From Azospirillum sp. B4 (lineage in GTDB: Bacteria; Pseudomonadota; Alphaproteobacteria; Azospirillales; Azospirillaceae), in NCBI RefSeq assembly GCF_000333275.1, contig NZ_BACU01000503.1, positions 1 to 36,745 on the forward strand: a stretch of 36,745 bases of DNA. The letters run 5' to 3'. Both the position numbers and the translations under genes were made by a program. This document shows positions 8,477 to 17,169 of the stretch, piece after piece (position 1 is the stretch's first letter; the number at the start of each line of letters is the position of its first letter). Below the pieces are notes generated by a model, which was given only the letters and a program-made list of their open reading frames with translations, was not told the origin of the DNA and made no database searches.

Positions 8477-9397
8477 TTAAGGCGCGCCGAAGCTGTGGCG
8501 CATGTGGCCGGCGATGCTGCTGCGCTGCAGGGTGCCGACCTCACGCGGGTCCATGGAATAGAGGCCTTCCAGATAGGCCTTGTCGGCCGCGCTCAGGTTT
8601 CGGGGCTTCTGGTCGTCGGGACATGTGCCTGAGAACTGGTCCAGGATGCTGGGTAGGTCGCCGCAGTGGTCCAGGCCGTTGGGCTGGGCCAGGGCCAGGA
8701 CGGCCAGATAGTCCGCCACCGTGCCCAACTGCCGGCCCAGGATCTGGTCCGTATTCACCATGATCAGGATGTGGGTCAGCACGGGCCGCAGGTCGCCGGT
8801 GGACAGCCGGCTCCCCAGGCCGCCGCCGATGGTCATCCCATAGGGGTCGTCGATGGCGGTCATGGCGCCGTTGCTGGTGGAGGTGACGTACCAGGCCTGG
8901 ATGGGACGGGTCATCTGGGACACCGCCTTGGTCTGGTGCACGAAGTGATAGCCCAGCAGGCGGGGGTATTTGTCCGCCACCGTGTCCATCACCGCCTGCG
9001 GCTGGTCGGTGAAGATGATGTCCACATTATTGGTCTTGCAGGGCGTGTCGGCCAGGGGTGCCCCGACGGTCTGGGCGATGGCGCGGATGCGGGTGGCGAT
9101 GAAGGCGGCGAAGTCCGCCGGGACGTTCTGCACCCCGGGGCATACCGGCCGGTCCCAGCGGGCGATCTGGGTGGTGCGCGGCGCGTGCTTGCCATGGGAT
9201 TGCACGAAGTCGCCGATGATGGAGTCCAGCTTCTCCGGCTTCAGCCGCATGCCCGTGACGACCACGGTGTCGGCCGGTGCCTGATCCTCGACCGGCACGG
9301 GGCCGGCCGACTGGGCGGCGCCCGGGAGGGGCGCCGCCAGCAGGACGGAAAATGCCGCCGCCGCTTCGCGCAAGCCATGCCGCCAATCCGCCCCCAT
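8477..9397 (-). CDS. Secreted protein of unknown function
   Basis: The product is a 306-residue protein with a probable Sec signal peptide ending near residue 28 (AAQSAG). The mature part contains a WDRPVCPGVQN segment, paired cysteines, TNNVDIIFTDQP and a conserved-looking C-terminal AYLEGLYSMDPRE. I recognise this layout from uncharacterised exported proteins of Caulobacter- and Sphingomonas-type bacteria, but I know no assigned function. GGAGG is placed 6 nt before the ATG. It lies on the same strand as poxB upstream (110 bp gap) and the amine oxidase downstream (113 bp gap), so it may or may not be co-transcribed. Confidence 0.8.
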   Translation of the reverse strand: MGADWRHGLREAAAAFSVLLAAPLPGAAQSAGPVPVEDQAPADTVVVTGMRLKPEKLDSIIGDFVQSHGKHAPRTTQIARWDRPVCPGVQNVPADFAAFIATRIRAIAQTVGAPLADTPCKTNNVDIIFTDQPQAVMDTVADKYPRLLGYHFVHQTKAVSQMTRPIQAWYVTSTSNGAMTAIDDPYGMTIGGGLGSRLSTGDLRPVLTHILIMVNTDQILGRQLGTVADYLAVLALAQPNGLDHCGDLPSILDQFSGTCPDDQKPRNLSAADKAYLEGLYSMDPREVGTLQRSSIAGHMRHSFGAP

Positions 9398-9507
9398 TCG
9401 CCACCTCCCCGGGCATTAATGATCCTCAAGCCTATTCCTGGTTCACGGCGGCGGCAATGGGGGGCGTGACGAAAGGGCGCGGGCTGCGGATCCGCCCCCA
9501 CCCCGCG

Positions 9508-11223
9508 TCAGGAACGCACCGCCCCTTCCAGAAGGTCGAGAACCTCGCCGCCGCGTCCGGCCAGGATGCCCTTGGCGGAGTAGAGCGCGGTGCCCACCAC
9601 CTGTGCCATCGCCACCTTGGGCGGCATCACCAGTTCATAGCGGTCGACCACCACGTCCAGCAGGGCGGGGCCCGGGGTGGCCAGCCAGTCGCGCACGGCC
9701 GTGTCCAGGTCCTCCGGCCGCTCCACCCGCCTGCCCCACAGGCCGATGGCCTCCGCCACGCGGGCGAAGTCGGGGTTCTTCAGGTCGGTGTAGGTGTCCA
9801 GCAGTCCCTCCACCTTCTGCTCCAGCTCCACGAAGCCCAGCGAGCTGTTGTTGTAGACCACGATCTTGATGGGCAGGCCTTCCTGCACCGTGGTCAGCAG
9901 GTCGCCCATCAGCATGGACAGTCCGCCGTCGCCGGACAGGGAGATCACCTGGCGGCCGGGGAAGGCGGCCTGGGCGCCCAGGGCCTGGGGCATGGCGTTG
10001 GCCATGGTGCCATGGCTGAGGCTGACGATGGTGCGGTTGCGGCCGGTGGCCGGCACGTGGCGCAGGCTCCATACCATCGGCGATCCGCCGTCGGCGGTGA
10101 AGACGGCGTCGGGGGCGGCGTGGCGGGCCACCGTCTCCGTCAGGTATTGCGGGTGGATGGTGCCGCTGTCGCCGGCAACCGCCCGCTTCTCCAGCTTGGC
10201 CTCCGCCTCGGCCGCGTGCGCCAGGGCGGCGTCCAGGAAGGTGCGGTCCTGCCGGGGGGTGAGGCGGGGCAGCAGCGCCGCCAGCGTGGCGCGGACGTCA
10301 CCCACCAGGCCCAGGTCTACCGGATGGCGGCGGCCCAGATGGCTGCCGTCGATATCGACCTGGATGATGGTGGCCTTTTCCGGATAATACTGCCGCCAGG
10401 CGAAATCGCAGCCCAGCAACAGCAGCGTGTCGCAGTCCATCAGCGCCTGATAGCCGCCCCGGGTGCCGAAGATGCCGGTCATGCCCACGTCATAGGGGTT
10501 GGCCGGCTCCAGGAAATCCTTGGCGCGGGAGGTGCGGGCCACCGGCGCCTGCAGCCGTTCCGCCAGCGCAACTACCTCGTCATGTGCATCCTCGCAGCCG
10601 GCGCCGCCATAAATGGCGATCTTGCCGCCGGCGTTCAGCATCGCCGCCATGCGGTCGAGGTCGGCGTCGTCGGGCCGCACCACCGGACGGGCATGGTGCA
10701 CGGCGAAGGCGGGCTCGTCGGGGGCGTCGGCGGCGGAGATGTCGACCGGCACGATCAACACGGCGACACCGCGCTTGGCCAGCGCCGCCTGGGCCGCCAT
10801 GGCGGTCATGCGCCGCGCCTGGGTGGGCGTGCGGATCTCATCGCAGAACACGCTGGCGGCCTTGTACACGGCCTTGAAGTCGACCTCCTGCGGGAAGTCG
10901 AAGCCCAATTCGTCGCGGGTGATCTGGCTGGCGATCAGCAGTACCGGCGCCCGGTTGCGGTGGCTCTCATACAGGCCGTTGATGAAGTGCAACCCGCCCG
11001 GTCCGCACGATCCAGCGCACATGGCCAGTTGGCCGGTCAACAGGGCGTCAGCCCCGGCCGCCATGGCACCCGCCTCCTCATGGCGGACATGGACCCAGCG
11101 CAGGTCGCTGCGACGGATGGCGTCGGTGACATGGTTCAGGGTATCGCCCGCCACACCGTAACAACGGCGGGCGCCGGCGGCGGCCAGGGTTTCTACGATG
11201 ACGTCGGCGACGGTCCGGCTCAT
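9508..11223 (-). CDS. poxB: Pyruvate:quinone oxidoreductase (pyruvate oxidase type), ThDP- and FAD-dependent
   Basis: The enzyme decarboxylates pyruvate to acetate and CO2 and passes electrons to ubiquinone at the membrane. The 571-residue protein follows E. coli PoxB along its whole length: VRHEE with the catalytic Glu at 50, CAGSCGPGGLHFINGL at 69-84, NPYDVGMTG at 242-250, HGTMANAMPQALGAQA at 404-419, and the thiamine diphosphate motif GDGG at 431-434 ending in NNSSLGF. The C-terminal GRGGEVLDLLEGAVR resembles the amphipathic lipid-binding tail of PoxB. AGGAGG precedes the ATG. Its place among oxidases suggests a respiratory side route for carbon from the amine block, which is inference. 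Confidence 0.93.
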   Translation of the reverse strand: MSRTVADVIVETLAAAGARRCYGVAGDTLNHVTDAIRRSDLRWVHVRHEEAGAMAAGADALLTGQLAMCAGSCGPGGLHFINGLYESHRNRAPVLLIASQITRDELGFDFPQEVDFKAVYKAASVFCDEIRTPTQARRMTAMAAQAALAKRGVAVLIVPVDISAADAPDEPAFAVHHARPVVRPDDADLDRMAAMLNAGGKIAIYGGAGCEDAHDEVVALAERLQAPVARTSRAKDFLEPANPYDVGMTGIFGTRGGYQALMDCDTLLLLGCDFAWRQYYPEKATIIQVDIDGSHLGRRHPVDLGLVGDVRATLAALLPRLTPRQDRTFLDAALAHAAEAEAKLEKRAVAGDSGTIHPQYLTETVARHAAPDAVFTADGGSPMVWSLRHVPATGRNRTIVSLSHGTMANAMPQALGAQAAFPGRQVISLSGDGGLSMLMGDLLTTVQEGLPIKIVVYNNSSLGFVELEQKVEGLLDTYTDLKNPDFARVAEAIGLWGRRVERPEDLDTAVRDWLATPGPALLDVVVDRYELVMPPKVAMAQVVGTALYSAKGILAGRGGEVLDLLEGAVRS

Positions 11224-11321
11224 GCCTCTCCCTCCTGATGTGATGGAGGAATAACCGGCGGGGCATGGTGGAAGGTTCCAAGGCGCGGCGAAATGCCCGT
11301 CTTCAAGGAAAACCCTGTCGG

Positions 11322-11340
11322 TCGCCCCGGCGGGGGGCGA
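11322..11340 (-). terminator. Possible weak hairpin between PYROXD2-like gene and poxB
   Basis: TCGCCCC and GGGGCGA form a 7-bp GC stem with a 5-nt loop just after the stop of the minus-strand FAD oxidoreductase. On the minus strand a short GTTTTCC follows some 8 nt later. The T-run is poor and displaced, so it may only attenuate transcription into poxB. Confidence 0.3.
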
Positions 11341-11349
11341 GGGAAGGTG

Positions 11350-12963
11350 TCAGCCGGCGCGCGGCCGCCGCCGCCGCTTCAGGTCGGCGATGATCTCCCG
11401 CGCGGCGTTGTGGCCGGGGGCGCCGGTCACGCCGCCGCCGGGGTGGGTGCCGGCGCCGCACATGTACAGGCCCGCCACCGGCGTGCGGTAGTCGGCATGG
11501 CCCAGCATGGGGCGGGCGGAGAAGATCTGGTTCAAGTCCAGGGCGCCGTGGAAGATGTCGCCCCCCACCAGGCCGAAAGTGCGTTCCAGATCCAGCGGGC
11601 TATTGATCTGCCGGCCCAGCACCGCGCCTTTGAAATTGGGGGCGTGGCGCGTGACCGTGTCGATCATCAGATCCGCCACCTTTTCTCGGTGATCGTCCCA
11701 GGAGGAACCATCGGGCAGGGTCGGGGAAACATGCTGGCAGAACAGGCTGGCCACGTGCTGGCCCGGCGGGGCCAGCGTGGGATCGAGGGTGGAGGGGATC
11801 AGCACCTCCACAATGGGGTTGGCCGACCAGCCATCGCGCCGCGCGTCCATGTAGGCGCGGTCCATATAGTCCAGGCTGGGCGCGATGATGATGCCGGCGG
11901 TGTGATGCGGGGCCCGCTCCTTGCCCGGCAAGGCGGTGAAGTCGGGCAGTTCCGACAGCGCCACGTTCATGCGGAAGGTGCCGGAGCCGCAACGCCAGTT
12001 GGTGATGCGCTGGTGGAACTCGGTGGGCTGGACGGCCGGGTCCACCAGCTTGCCGAACAGCAGCCTGGGGTTCAGGTTGGACACCACCAGGTCGGCGCGG
12101 AAGACGCGGCCGTCGGCGGTGACGGCGCCGACCGCCCGGCCCTTCTCCACGATCACTTCCTTGACCGGGGCATTGGTGTGGATCTCCACGCCCAGGGACT
12201 GGGCGGATTTGGCCATGGCCTGGGTGATGGCGCCCATGCCGCCGATGGCGTGGCCCCAGGCGCCCTTCTTGCCGTTGACCTCGCCGAACACGTGGTGCAG
12301 CAGCACATAGGCCGAGCCGGGGGTGTAGGGGCTGGCGAAGTTGCCGACGATGCTGTCGAAGCCGTAGGCCGCCTTGATGGGCGCGCTCTCGAACCAGCGG
12401 TCCAGGTAATGGCCGGCGGACATGGCGAACAGGTCAAGCAGTTCGCGCTGCAGGTCCATGTCCAGGCCGCGCAGTCGCTGGGCCACGCGTCCGGCCTTGA
12501 TCAGTTCGGGCAGGGCCGCGAACAGCCCGCCGGACACCACGTTGGGCGGGGTCTGTAGCACCAGGTCGCGCAGCACGTCGGCCACCGCCTCCGTCCGCGC
12601 GCCGTAATCGTCCAGCCGTTCGGCATCGCGGACGGAAAACTTGGCGACCTCCCGCTTGGTGATGCCGGCGCCCGTCTTCAGATAGCGGCCATCGTCCAGG
12701 GGCAGGAAGTTGGCGACCTCCCGCTCCACCACCTTCAGGCCATGTTGGGGCAGGTGCAGGTCGCGGATGACCTTGGGGTTCAGCAGCGAGACGGTGTAGG
12801 CCGCGACCGAGTTGCGGAATCCGGGGTGGAACTCCTCCGTCACGGCGGCCCCGCCCACCACCGGGCGCTGTTCCAGGACCGTGACCTTGAGCCCGGCCAT
12901 CGCTAGATAGGCGGCACAAACCAGGCCGTTATGCCCGCCCCCCACGATCACGACGTCACGCAT
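11350..12963 (-). CDS. PYROXD2/phytoene-desaturase-like FAD-dependent oxidoreductase
   Basis: The 537-residue protein begins at once with the FAD-binding motif (VVIVGGGHNGLVCAAYLA, glycines at 8-13), followed by VLEQRPVVGGAAVTEE. It ends with the family segment GLYMCGAGTHPGGGVTGAPG, which completes the FAD site. It has no signal peptide. Bacterial members of this branch are poorly characterised; some act on carotenoid-like or other unsaturated compounds, so the substrate should not be guessed. AAGGA lies about 8 nt before the ATG. It is 108 bp downstream of the Rieske oxygenase gene on the same strand and may belong to the same transcription unit. Confidence 0.87.
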   Translation of the reverse strand: MRDVVIVGGGHNGLVCAAYLAMAGLKVTVLEQRPVVGGAAVTEEFHPGFRNSVAAYTVSLLNPKVIRDLHLPQHGLKVVEREVANFLPLDDGRYLKTGAGITKREVAKFSVRDAERLDDYGARTEAVADVLRDLVLQTPPNVVSGGLFAALPELIKAGRVAQRLRGLDMDLQRELLDLFAMSAGHYLDRWFESAPIKAAYGFDSIVGNFASPYTPGSAYVLLHHVFGEVNGKKGAWGHAIGGMGAITQAMAKSAQSLGVEIHTNAPVKEVIVEKGRAVGAVTADGRVFRADLVVSNLNPRLLFGKLVDPAVQPTEFHQRITNWRCGSGTFRMNVALSELPDFTALPGKERAPHHTAGIIIAPSLDYMDRAYMDARRDGWSANPIVEVLIPSTLDPTLAPPGQHVASLFCQHVSPTLPDGSSWDDHREKVADLMIDTVTRHAPNFKGAVLGRQINSPLDLERTFGLVGGDIFHGALDLNQIFSARPMLGHADYRTPVAGLYMCGAGTHPGGGVTGAPGHNAAREIIADLKRRRRPRAG

Positions 12964-13000
12964 GGATTTGTTCCTTTTATTGCGCCCTCAAACGCCGGGC

Positions 13001-13016
13001 GGCCACGTCCGTGGCC
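13001..13016. repeat. Short perfect inverted repeat between Rieske and PYROXD2-like genes
   Basis: GGCCACG, a 2-nt centre and CGTGGCC form a 16-bp near-perfect palindrome in a 108-bp intergenic gap. It could be an operator for a regulator acting on the downstream oxidoreductase, or a small hairpin. No T-run follows on the minus strand. Confidence 0.35.
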
Positions 13017-14085
13017 TTGACTTCCTCGGCTCGCGCCCTGCGGTGCTCGCTCCGGCGGACGCGGTCACGTCCTATGAATGCACTGTTCGTTGCGTTGCTT
13101 CCCGGCGGTGGGACCATCCTGGCGGCGGGGCCTGTGGCAGGCGGCTTTCCGGGATCAGCGCGCGCATGCGGTTGGCGAAGCTGCGCAGGCTGACCTCGTT
13201 CAGGCCCAGGGGCCCGGTGGCATAGCTGCTGCCGGCCATGCCGTCCTGCACCCGTTCGATCAACGCCTTGTCCTCCAGGCTGACTTGGCGGTTGATGCGC
13301 CAGTTGGCATAGCGCACGGCCCGCATCTCCCGCCGGTCGTCGGGCAGGACGTACGCGATCTCCCGCACCAGGGTCTCGGTGGGCGAGACGGGCAACCACT
13401 GCATGAAGTCGACCTGGTCGGGATAGATGTCGAAGGCGATGTTGGGCCACAGCTTGAAATAGGTCCACAGCCGCTTGCGCTCCGCCGGCAGGTGATCCAC
13501 GTCCGGCAGGTAGGCCTGGTAGAACCGCTCCGACCGTGAGGTGGACGGCGTGTCGACCAGGGCGCCCCACATCTTGTCCACCCACTCCTTCGCCTCCAGC
13601 CCATAGCCGGCGCCGAACAGGCGGGTCAGGCCAGGGTGGGCCACGGCGATGTGCAGGCTGTCGGAATAATTGTCGCCCACGTTCTTCCAGTTCACCGCGC
13701 GCGGCCGCCAGGTGACCCGGCCCAGGGGCGCCAACTCCTCGAAGCGGTAGGGCGCCAGCTCGTGCCGGTAGGGCGCCATCATGTCCGAAACCGACGGCCC
13801 AGGGCCGGGGGTCAGGCGGATGAAGATGAAGCCCAGGAAGATCTCATGCTCCACCGGGGGCAGGGGATAGTCGGCGGTGCGGAACTCCGGGAAGGCGCGG
13901 CGGTGGGGCACCCCCAGCAGCGCGCCGTCCAGTCCGTAGGACCAGGCGTGATAGGGGCAGACGATGCGGCTGCCGCAGCGGCCCTTGTCCCCGTCCAGCA
14001 GCCGGGCGGCGCGGTGGCGGCAGACGTTGTGGAAGGCGCGGATCTGTCCGTCCTGGTCCCGCACCACGGCGATGGTCTCACCCAG

Positions 14086-14220
14086 GAAACGGAAGGTGTG
14101 ATAGTCGCCTGGACTGGGGATGTCGTTGACATGGCAGACGATCTGCCAGGAGGAGCGGAAGATCGCCTCCCGCTCCACCGCGAAGAAGTCCGGGTCGCGG
14201 TAGATCCAGCCCGGCAGGCT
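14086..14220. repeat. Tandem duplication in Rieske gene, clean copy A
   Basis: This 135-bp unit runs from GAAACGGAAGG to GGCAGGCT and is in frame with the rest of the Rieske gene. It encodes the segment from SLPGWIYRDPDFFAV to the RFLGE region of the protein. Confidence 0.93.
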
Positions 14221-14348
14221 GAAACGGAAGTTTGATATCGCCTGGACTGGGATGTTCTTGACATTCAGACGATTTGCCAGAGAAGCGGAGATCGCCTCCC
14301 GCTCACCGCGAAGAAGTCCGGGTCGCGGTAGATCCAGCCCGGCAGGCT
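14221..14348. repeat. Tandem duplication in Rieske gene, error-rich copy B
   Basis: This 128-bp unit directly follows copy A and has the same start and end. Its last 39 bases are identical to copy A, but its first ~90 bases carry a net loss of seven bases plus several substitutions. Small deletions dominate, which is more like unpolished sequencing read than natural drift. Confidence 0.93.
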
Positions 14349-14447
14349 CATCGCCTCTTCCGCCCCGGCGCCCTGCTGGGGCGCGTCCTGCATCCGCGCG
14401 CGGATCGCTTCGGCCATGGTCCGGTCCCCGATCTGTTGTTGAACGTG

Positions 14448-14474
14448 TGTATAGCGAGCCATGGGGGCTGTCAA
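14448..14474 (-). promoter_or_regulatory. Sigma-70-like promoter of the Rieske gene with a small dyad in the spacer
   Basis: On the minus strand TTGACA (14474-14469) is followed after 15 nt by TATACA (14453-14448), some 30 bp before the ATG at 14417. AGCC and GGCT (14457-14460 and 14466-14469) form a short dyad between the two boxes, a natural place for the divergent TetR repressor to bind. Confidence 0.55.
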
Positions 14475-14526
14475 TTGTTCCCACGGGATGCCTATCCTCC
14501 CGAACCGGCACCATGGGGAACCGACG

Positions 14527-15165
14527 ATGACGCAGCCTGCCCGCAAGTTCACCCGCATCCAGCCGGAGCTGCGCCGGGAGCACTTGGTGGAGGCGGCGTT
14601 GCGCTGCCTGGCGGAACACGGGCACGCCGGCGTCTCCGTGCGCAAGATCGCGGCGGAGGCGGGGGTTTCCATCGGCCTGATCAACCACCATTACGACAGC
14701 ATCGACCAGCTGATCGCCCACGCCTATGAAACGCTGGCCATCGGCATCTTCAACCGGGTGACCGGGGCGGTGGACCCCTCGGCCGGCACGGCGCGGGACA
14801 GGCTCAGCGCCTTTTTCCGCGCGTACTTCTCCCCCGATGTCTTCGATCCCAAGCTGCTGGGCGTCTGGGTGGTGTTCTGGAGCATGATCCGCCATTCGCC
14901 GGCCATCAAAGCCGCCCATGACCGCACCAACGCCGGCTACGCCCGCGTGCTGGAGGGGTACCTGGCCGACCTGGCGGCGGAAAACGGCTTGCCCCCCACC
15001 ACCGTCCGGCTGGCGGCGGTGGGGCTGTCGGCGCTGCTGGACGGCATCTGGCTGCAATGGTGCCTGACGCCGGAACAGGCGTTCACCATCCACGAGGCCA
15101 TCGCCCTGGCGGAAAGCTGGGTTGATGGCGTGGCCCGGGGCGCCTACGGCCGGCTGGCCTCCTGA
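14527..15165 (+). CDS. TetR-family repressor, BetI-like
   Basis: The product is a 212-residue DNA-binding regulator. The N-terminal helix-turn-helix is at about 12-58 (VSVRKIAAEAGVSIGLINHH, then YDSIDQLI). The C-terminal ligand domain has the BetI-type segment LLGVWVVFWSMIRHSPAIKA and ends with LLDGIWLQWCL. I chose the ATG at 14527 because the upstream extension has no domain content and GGGGAA lies about 8 nt before this start. The gene is divergent from the Rieske oxygenase over a 109-bp gap and probably represses it. It overlaps the 3' end of the convergent permease gene by 22 bp. Confidence 0.9.
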   Translation: MTQPARKFTRIQPELRREHLVEAALRCLAEHGHAGVSVRKIAAEAGVSIGLINHHYDSIDQLIAHAYETLAIGIFNRVTGAVDPSAGTARDRLSAFFRAYFSPDVFDPKLLGVWVVFWSMIRHSPAIKAAHDRTNAGYARVLEGYLADLAAENGLPPTTVRLAAVGLSALLDGIWLQWCLTPEQAFTIHEAIALAESWVDGVARGAYGRLAS

Positions 15166-16499
15166 CCGTCGCTTGCGAGGGGCGGTTCCGCCGCCGGGTG
15201 CGCGGGCGCGCCGCAGGCGACGTTGCGGACCATGTACAGCGGCAGGCCGATCAGCAACAGGCCCGCCGCCACCAGCAGCGATTGCAATCCCATGGTGGCC
15301 AGCAGACCGACGCAGAACAGCTGTATAAAGCCGGCCAGAGTCACGTGCTGCCACCTTTCGCGTACCAGGTGGCCGGGCGACAGCCGCAGCAGGGCGGCGC
15401 AGGCGCAGGCATAGACGATGACGTTCAGCACCACAGCCATGTTGACCACCATGTCGAACTGCTGCCCCAGGGTGGGGGACATGGTGGCCAGGCAGACCAC
15501 GCTCATCAGCACCGCCATGAACATCAGGTTGCGCACCGGCGCGCCGTGGCGGTTGATGCCCGACAGGGCGCGGGGGAACAGGCCCAGGCGGGCGCCGGCC
15601 TCCGCCGTTTCCGCCCCCACCAGCATCCAGCCCGCCAGCGTGCCGGCGGCCTTGGCCATGGCGCAAACGGCCAGCAGGCTGCCGGCCACCGGGCCCCAGA
15701 GGCGGGTGGCCACGTCGGCGAAGGGGGCGGTGGAGGTGCGCAGCTCCTCCGCCGTCAGCACGCCGGTCAGGGCCGTGCAGGCGGTGATATAGACCAGGCC
15801 GGCGGCGGCGATGCCGCCCATGGTGGCGATGGGCACGTTGCGTTCCGGCTGGCGCACCACGGCGGCCACCACCGCGGCACTCTCCAGCCCCAGGAAGGCC
15901 CAGATGATGGAACCCAGGGAGGTGACGATGGCGCCGCCATCGGACCGGCCGGTGACGTTCCAGGACGCGGCGAAGATTTCAGGCTTGAACCACCACCAGC
16001 CCAACACCGCGATCAACAGCACCGGCGCCAGGCCCTGGGTCAGGGCGGCCCCCTCGAACCGGGCGGTGAAGCGCACGCCGGCCAGGTTGCCCAGCGACAC
16101 CGCCCAGATGACGGCCACCGTCGCCAGGGTCAGGACCAGCGGCACCTTCAGGGCCGGCAGCAATGCGGCCAGATATCCCGTGACCGCCAGGGCGATGGCC
16201 ACGTTGCCGAACCAGGTGGACACCCAATAAAAGAAAGCGGCCTGGAAGCCCAGCGGCGCGCCCAGCCCGGCGCGGACATAGCCCGTCAACCCCTCGCCGT
16301 TGGGGCACACCGCGCTGAGGCGGGAGCAGACCAGGCCGATGAGCAGGGCGCCGGCCAGCACCACCATCCAGCCGATGATGGCGATGGACCCGATCTCACC
16401 CAGGCTGGCCGGTAGCAGGAAGATGCCCGACCCGATCATGTTGCCGGCAACGATGAAGCCCGCCGCCAGCGGGCCGATCTTGGTGCGCTCGTCCCGCAT
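15144..16499 (-). CDS. APC-superfamily amino acid/polyamine permease
   Basis: This 451-residue membrane protein has about 12 hydrophobic helices. The first helix carries the APC signature GFIVAGNMIGSGIFLLPASL, with the conserved GSGIF substrate-loop motif, and the middle contains GSIIWAFLGLESAAV. It resembles the AdiC/PotE/CadB branch, which moves basic amino acids or polyamines, often by exchange. The ATG at 16499 has GAAGGGG close upstream and is preferred over a TTG at 16538. Its start faces the MarR gene across a 171-bp region with two palindromes, so MarR control is likely. Confidence 0.9.
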   Translation of the reverse strand: MRDERTKIGPLAAGFIVAGNMIGSGIFLLPASLGEIGSIAIIGWMVVLAGALLIGLVCSRLSAVCPNGEGLTGYVRAGLGAPLGFQAAFFYWVSTWFGNVAIALAVTGYLAALLPALKVPLVLTLATVAVIWAVSLGNLAGVRFTARFEGAALTQGLAPVLLIAVLGWWWFKPEIFAASWNVTGRSDGGAIVTSLGSIIWAFLGLESAAVVAAVVRQPERNVPIATMGGIAAAGLVYITACTALTGVLTAEELRTSTAPFADVATRLWGPVAGSLLAVCAMAKAAGTLAGWMLVGAETAEAGARLGLFPRALSGINRHGAPVRNLMFMAVLMSVVCLATMSPTLGQQFDMVVNMAVVLNVIVYACACAALLRLSPGHLVRERWQHVTLAGFIQLFCVGLLATMGLQSLLVAAGLLLIGLPLYMVRNVACGAPAHPAAEPPLASDGQEASRP

Positions 16500-16568
16500 G
16501 CCGCCCCTTCGCCCGTTTTCAAGGGTGCCGTGTCGCAAGAATGATTGATCGGTCGTTCAGCAATGGCA

Positions 16569-16583
16569 ACGGAAAGTTTCCGT
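16569..16583. promoter_or_regulatory. Palindrome near the permease start, possible second MarR operator
   Basis: ACGGAAA-G-TTTCCGT is a perfect 7-bp-arm palindrome 70 bp upstream of the permease ATG. It shares the GGAAA/TTTCC core with the large inverted repeat 35 bp away. Confidence 0.5.
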
Positions 16584-16617
16584 CGCCGCATCATCGCGGG
16601 GACGGGTATGGAATCAA

Positions 16618-16657
16618 GTTGACTAGGAAACTTAATCTCGATAGTTTCCTAGTCAAC
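16618..16657. promoter_or_regulatory. MarR-type operator overlapping the marR promoter
   Basis: GTTGACTAGGAAACT (16618-16632) and its exact reverse complement (16643-16657) flank a 10-nt AT-rich centre. The left arm includes a -35-like TTGACT (16619-16624), and 17 nt later TAGTTT (16642-16647) is a possible -10. The repressor bound here would cover the promoter, so autoregulation is likely. The right arm ends 13 bp before the marR ATG. Because of the symmetry a -35-like TTGACT also faces the permease. Confidence 0.8.
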
Positions 16658-16670
16658 CAAGGAAGCCGCC

Positions 16671-17132
16671 ATGCCCGCCGCCACACCACCTGCCGATCTT
16701 CACGCCCACCTCGGCTATTGGCTGAGGATGGTGTCCAACGCCGTCTCCCACAGCTTCGCCCGCACGGTGGAGGCGGAGGGGGTCACGGTGGCGGAGTGGG
16801 TGTTCCTGCGGGTGCTGTTCGATGGCGACGGCATGGCGCCGTCCGCGCTGGCGGCGCGCATGGGCATGACCAAGGGCGCCATCTCCAAGCTGGCGGACCG
16901 TCTGGTCGACAAGGATCTGGTGACGCGGACGGCCAATCCGGAGGGCGGGCGGGGGCAGACGCTGGCCCTGAAGCCGGCGGCCCGGGCGCTGGTGCCGCGC
17001 CTGGCGGTCCTGGCCGATGGGAACGACGCGTTGTTCTTCGACGCCCTGGCCCCGGATGAACAGGCCGAACTGCGGCGGCTTCTGCTGAAGATCGCCTCGC
17101 GGCGCGGCCTGAAAAGCGCGCCGACCGACTGA
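16671..17132 (+). CDS. MarR-family transcriptional regulator
   Basis: The product is a 153-residue winged-helix dimeric regulator. The DNA-binding core is at about 40-100: LAARMGMTKGAISKLADRLV is the helix-turn-helix, followed by the wing with DKDLVTRTANPEGGRGQTLAL. Helices at both ends form the dimer interface. AAGGA lies 7 nt before the ATG. The promoter carries a 15-bp-arm inverted repeat, strong evidence for autorepression. It is probably co-transcribed with the DUF1398 gene 37 bp downstream and may also control the divergent permease. The ligand is unknown. Confidence 0.92.
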   Translation: MPAATPPADLHAHLGYWLRMVSNAVSHSFARTVEAEGVTVAEWVFLRVLFDGDGMAPSALAARMGMTKGAISKLADRLVDKDLVTRTANPEGGRGQTLALKPAARALVPRLAVLADGNDALFFDALAPDEQAELRRLLLKIASRRGLKSAPTD

Positions 17133-17169
17133 TGCCTATACCACCCTTGATGGAAAGGAGCCCGCGCCC

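Larger units (their letters stand above)
13072..14417 (-). pseudogene. Rieske-type ring-hydroxylating oxygenase alpha subunit, frame broken by a 128-bp noisy duplication
   Basis: The catalytic alpha subunit binds a [2Fe-2S] Rieske cluster (CRH...CPYH) and a mononuclear Fe(II) site (GDNYSDSLHIAVAHP). From the natural ATG at 14417 the frame reads MAEAIRARMQ... to DPDFFAV, then shifts and stops at 14265. The rest of the protein continues in another frame from about 14260 to the stop at 13072. The break is unit 14221-14348, a degraded copy of 14086-14220. Removing those 128 bp joins the frames into an intact 405-residue protein. The break may therefore be an assembly error or a true recent lesion. 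The divergent BetI-like TetR gene hints at a quaternary-amine or betaine substrate, but this is inference. Confidence 0.85.

Noticed and set aside
9431..9450. GGAATAG on the minus strand upstream of the secreted unknown gene
   Set aside because: No CGTC lies 14-16 nt downstream, so the -10 part is missing.
9277..11238. 653-codon plus-strand frame
   Set aside because: It is antisense to poxB, whose whole-length match to PoxB fixes the true strand.
11246..11300. GGAATAA upstream of a CGTC on the plus strand near poxB
   Set aside because: The boxes are about 45 bp apart and no plus-strand gene follows, so it does not fit the ECF promoter spacing.
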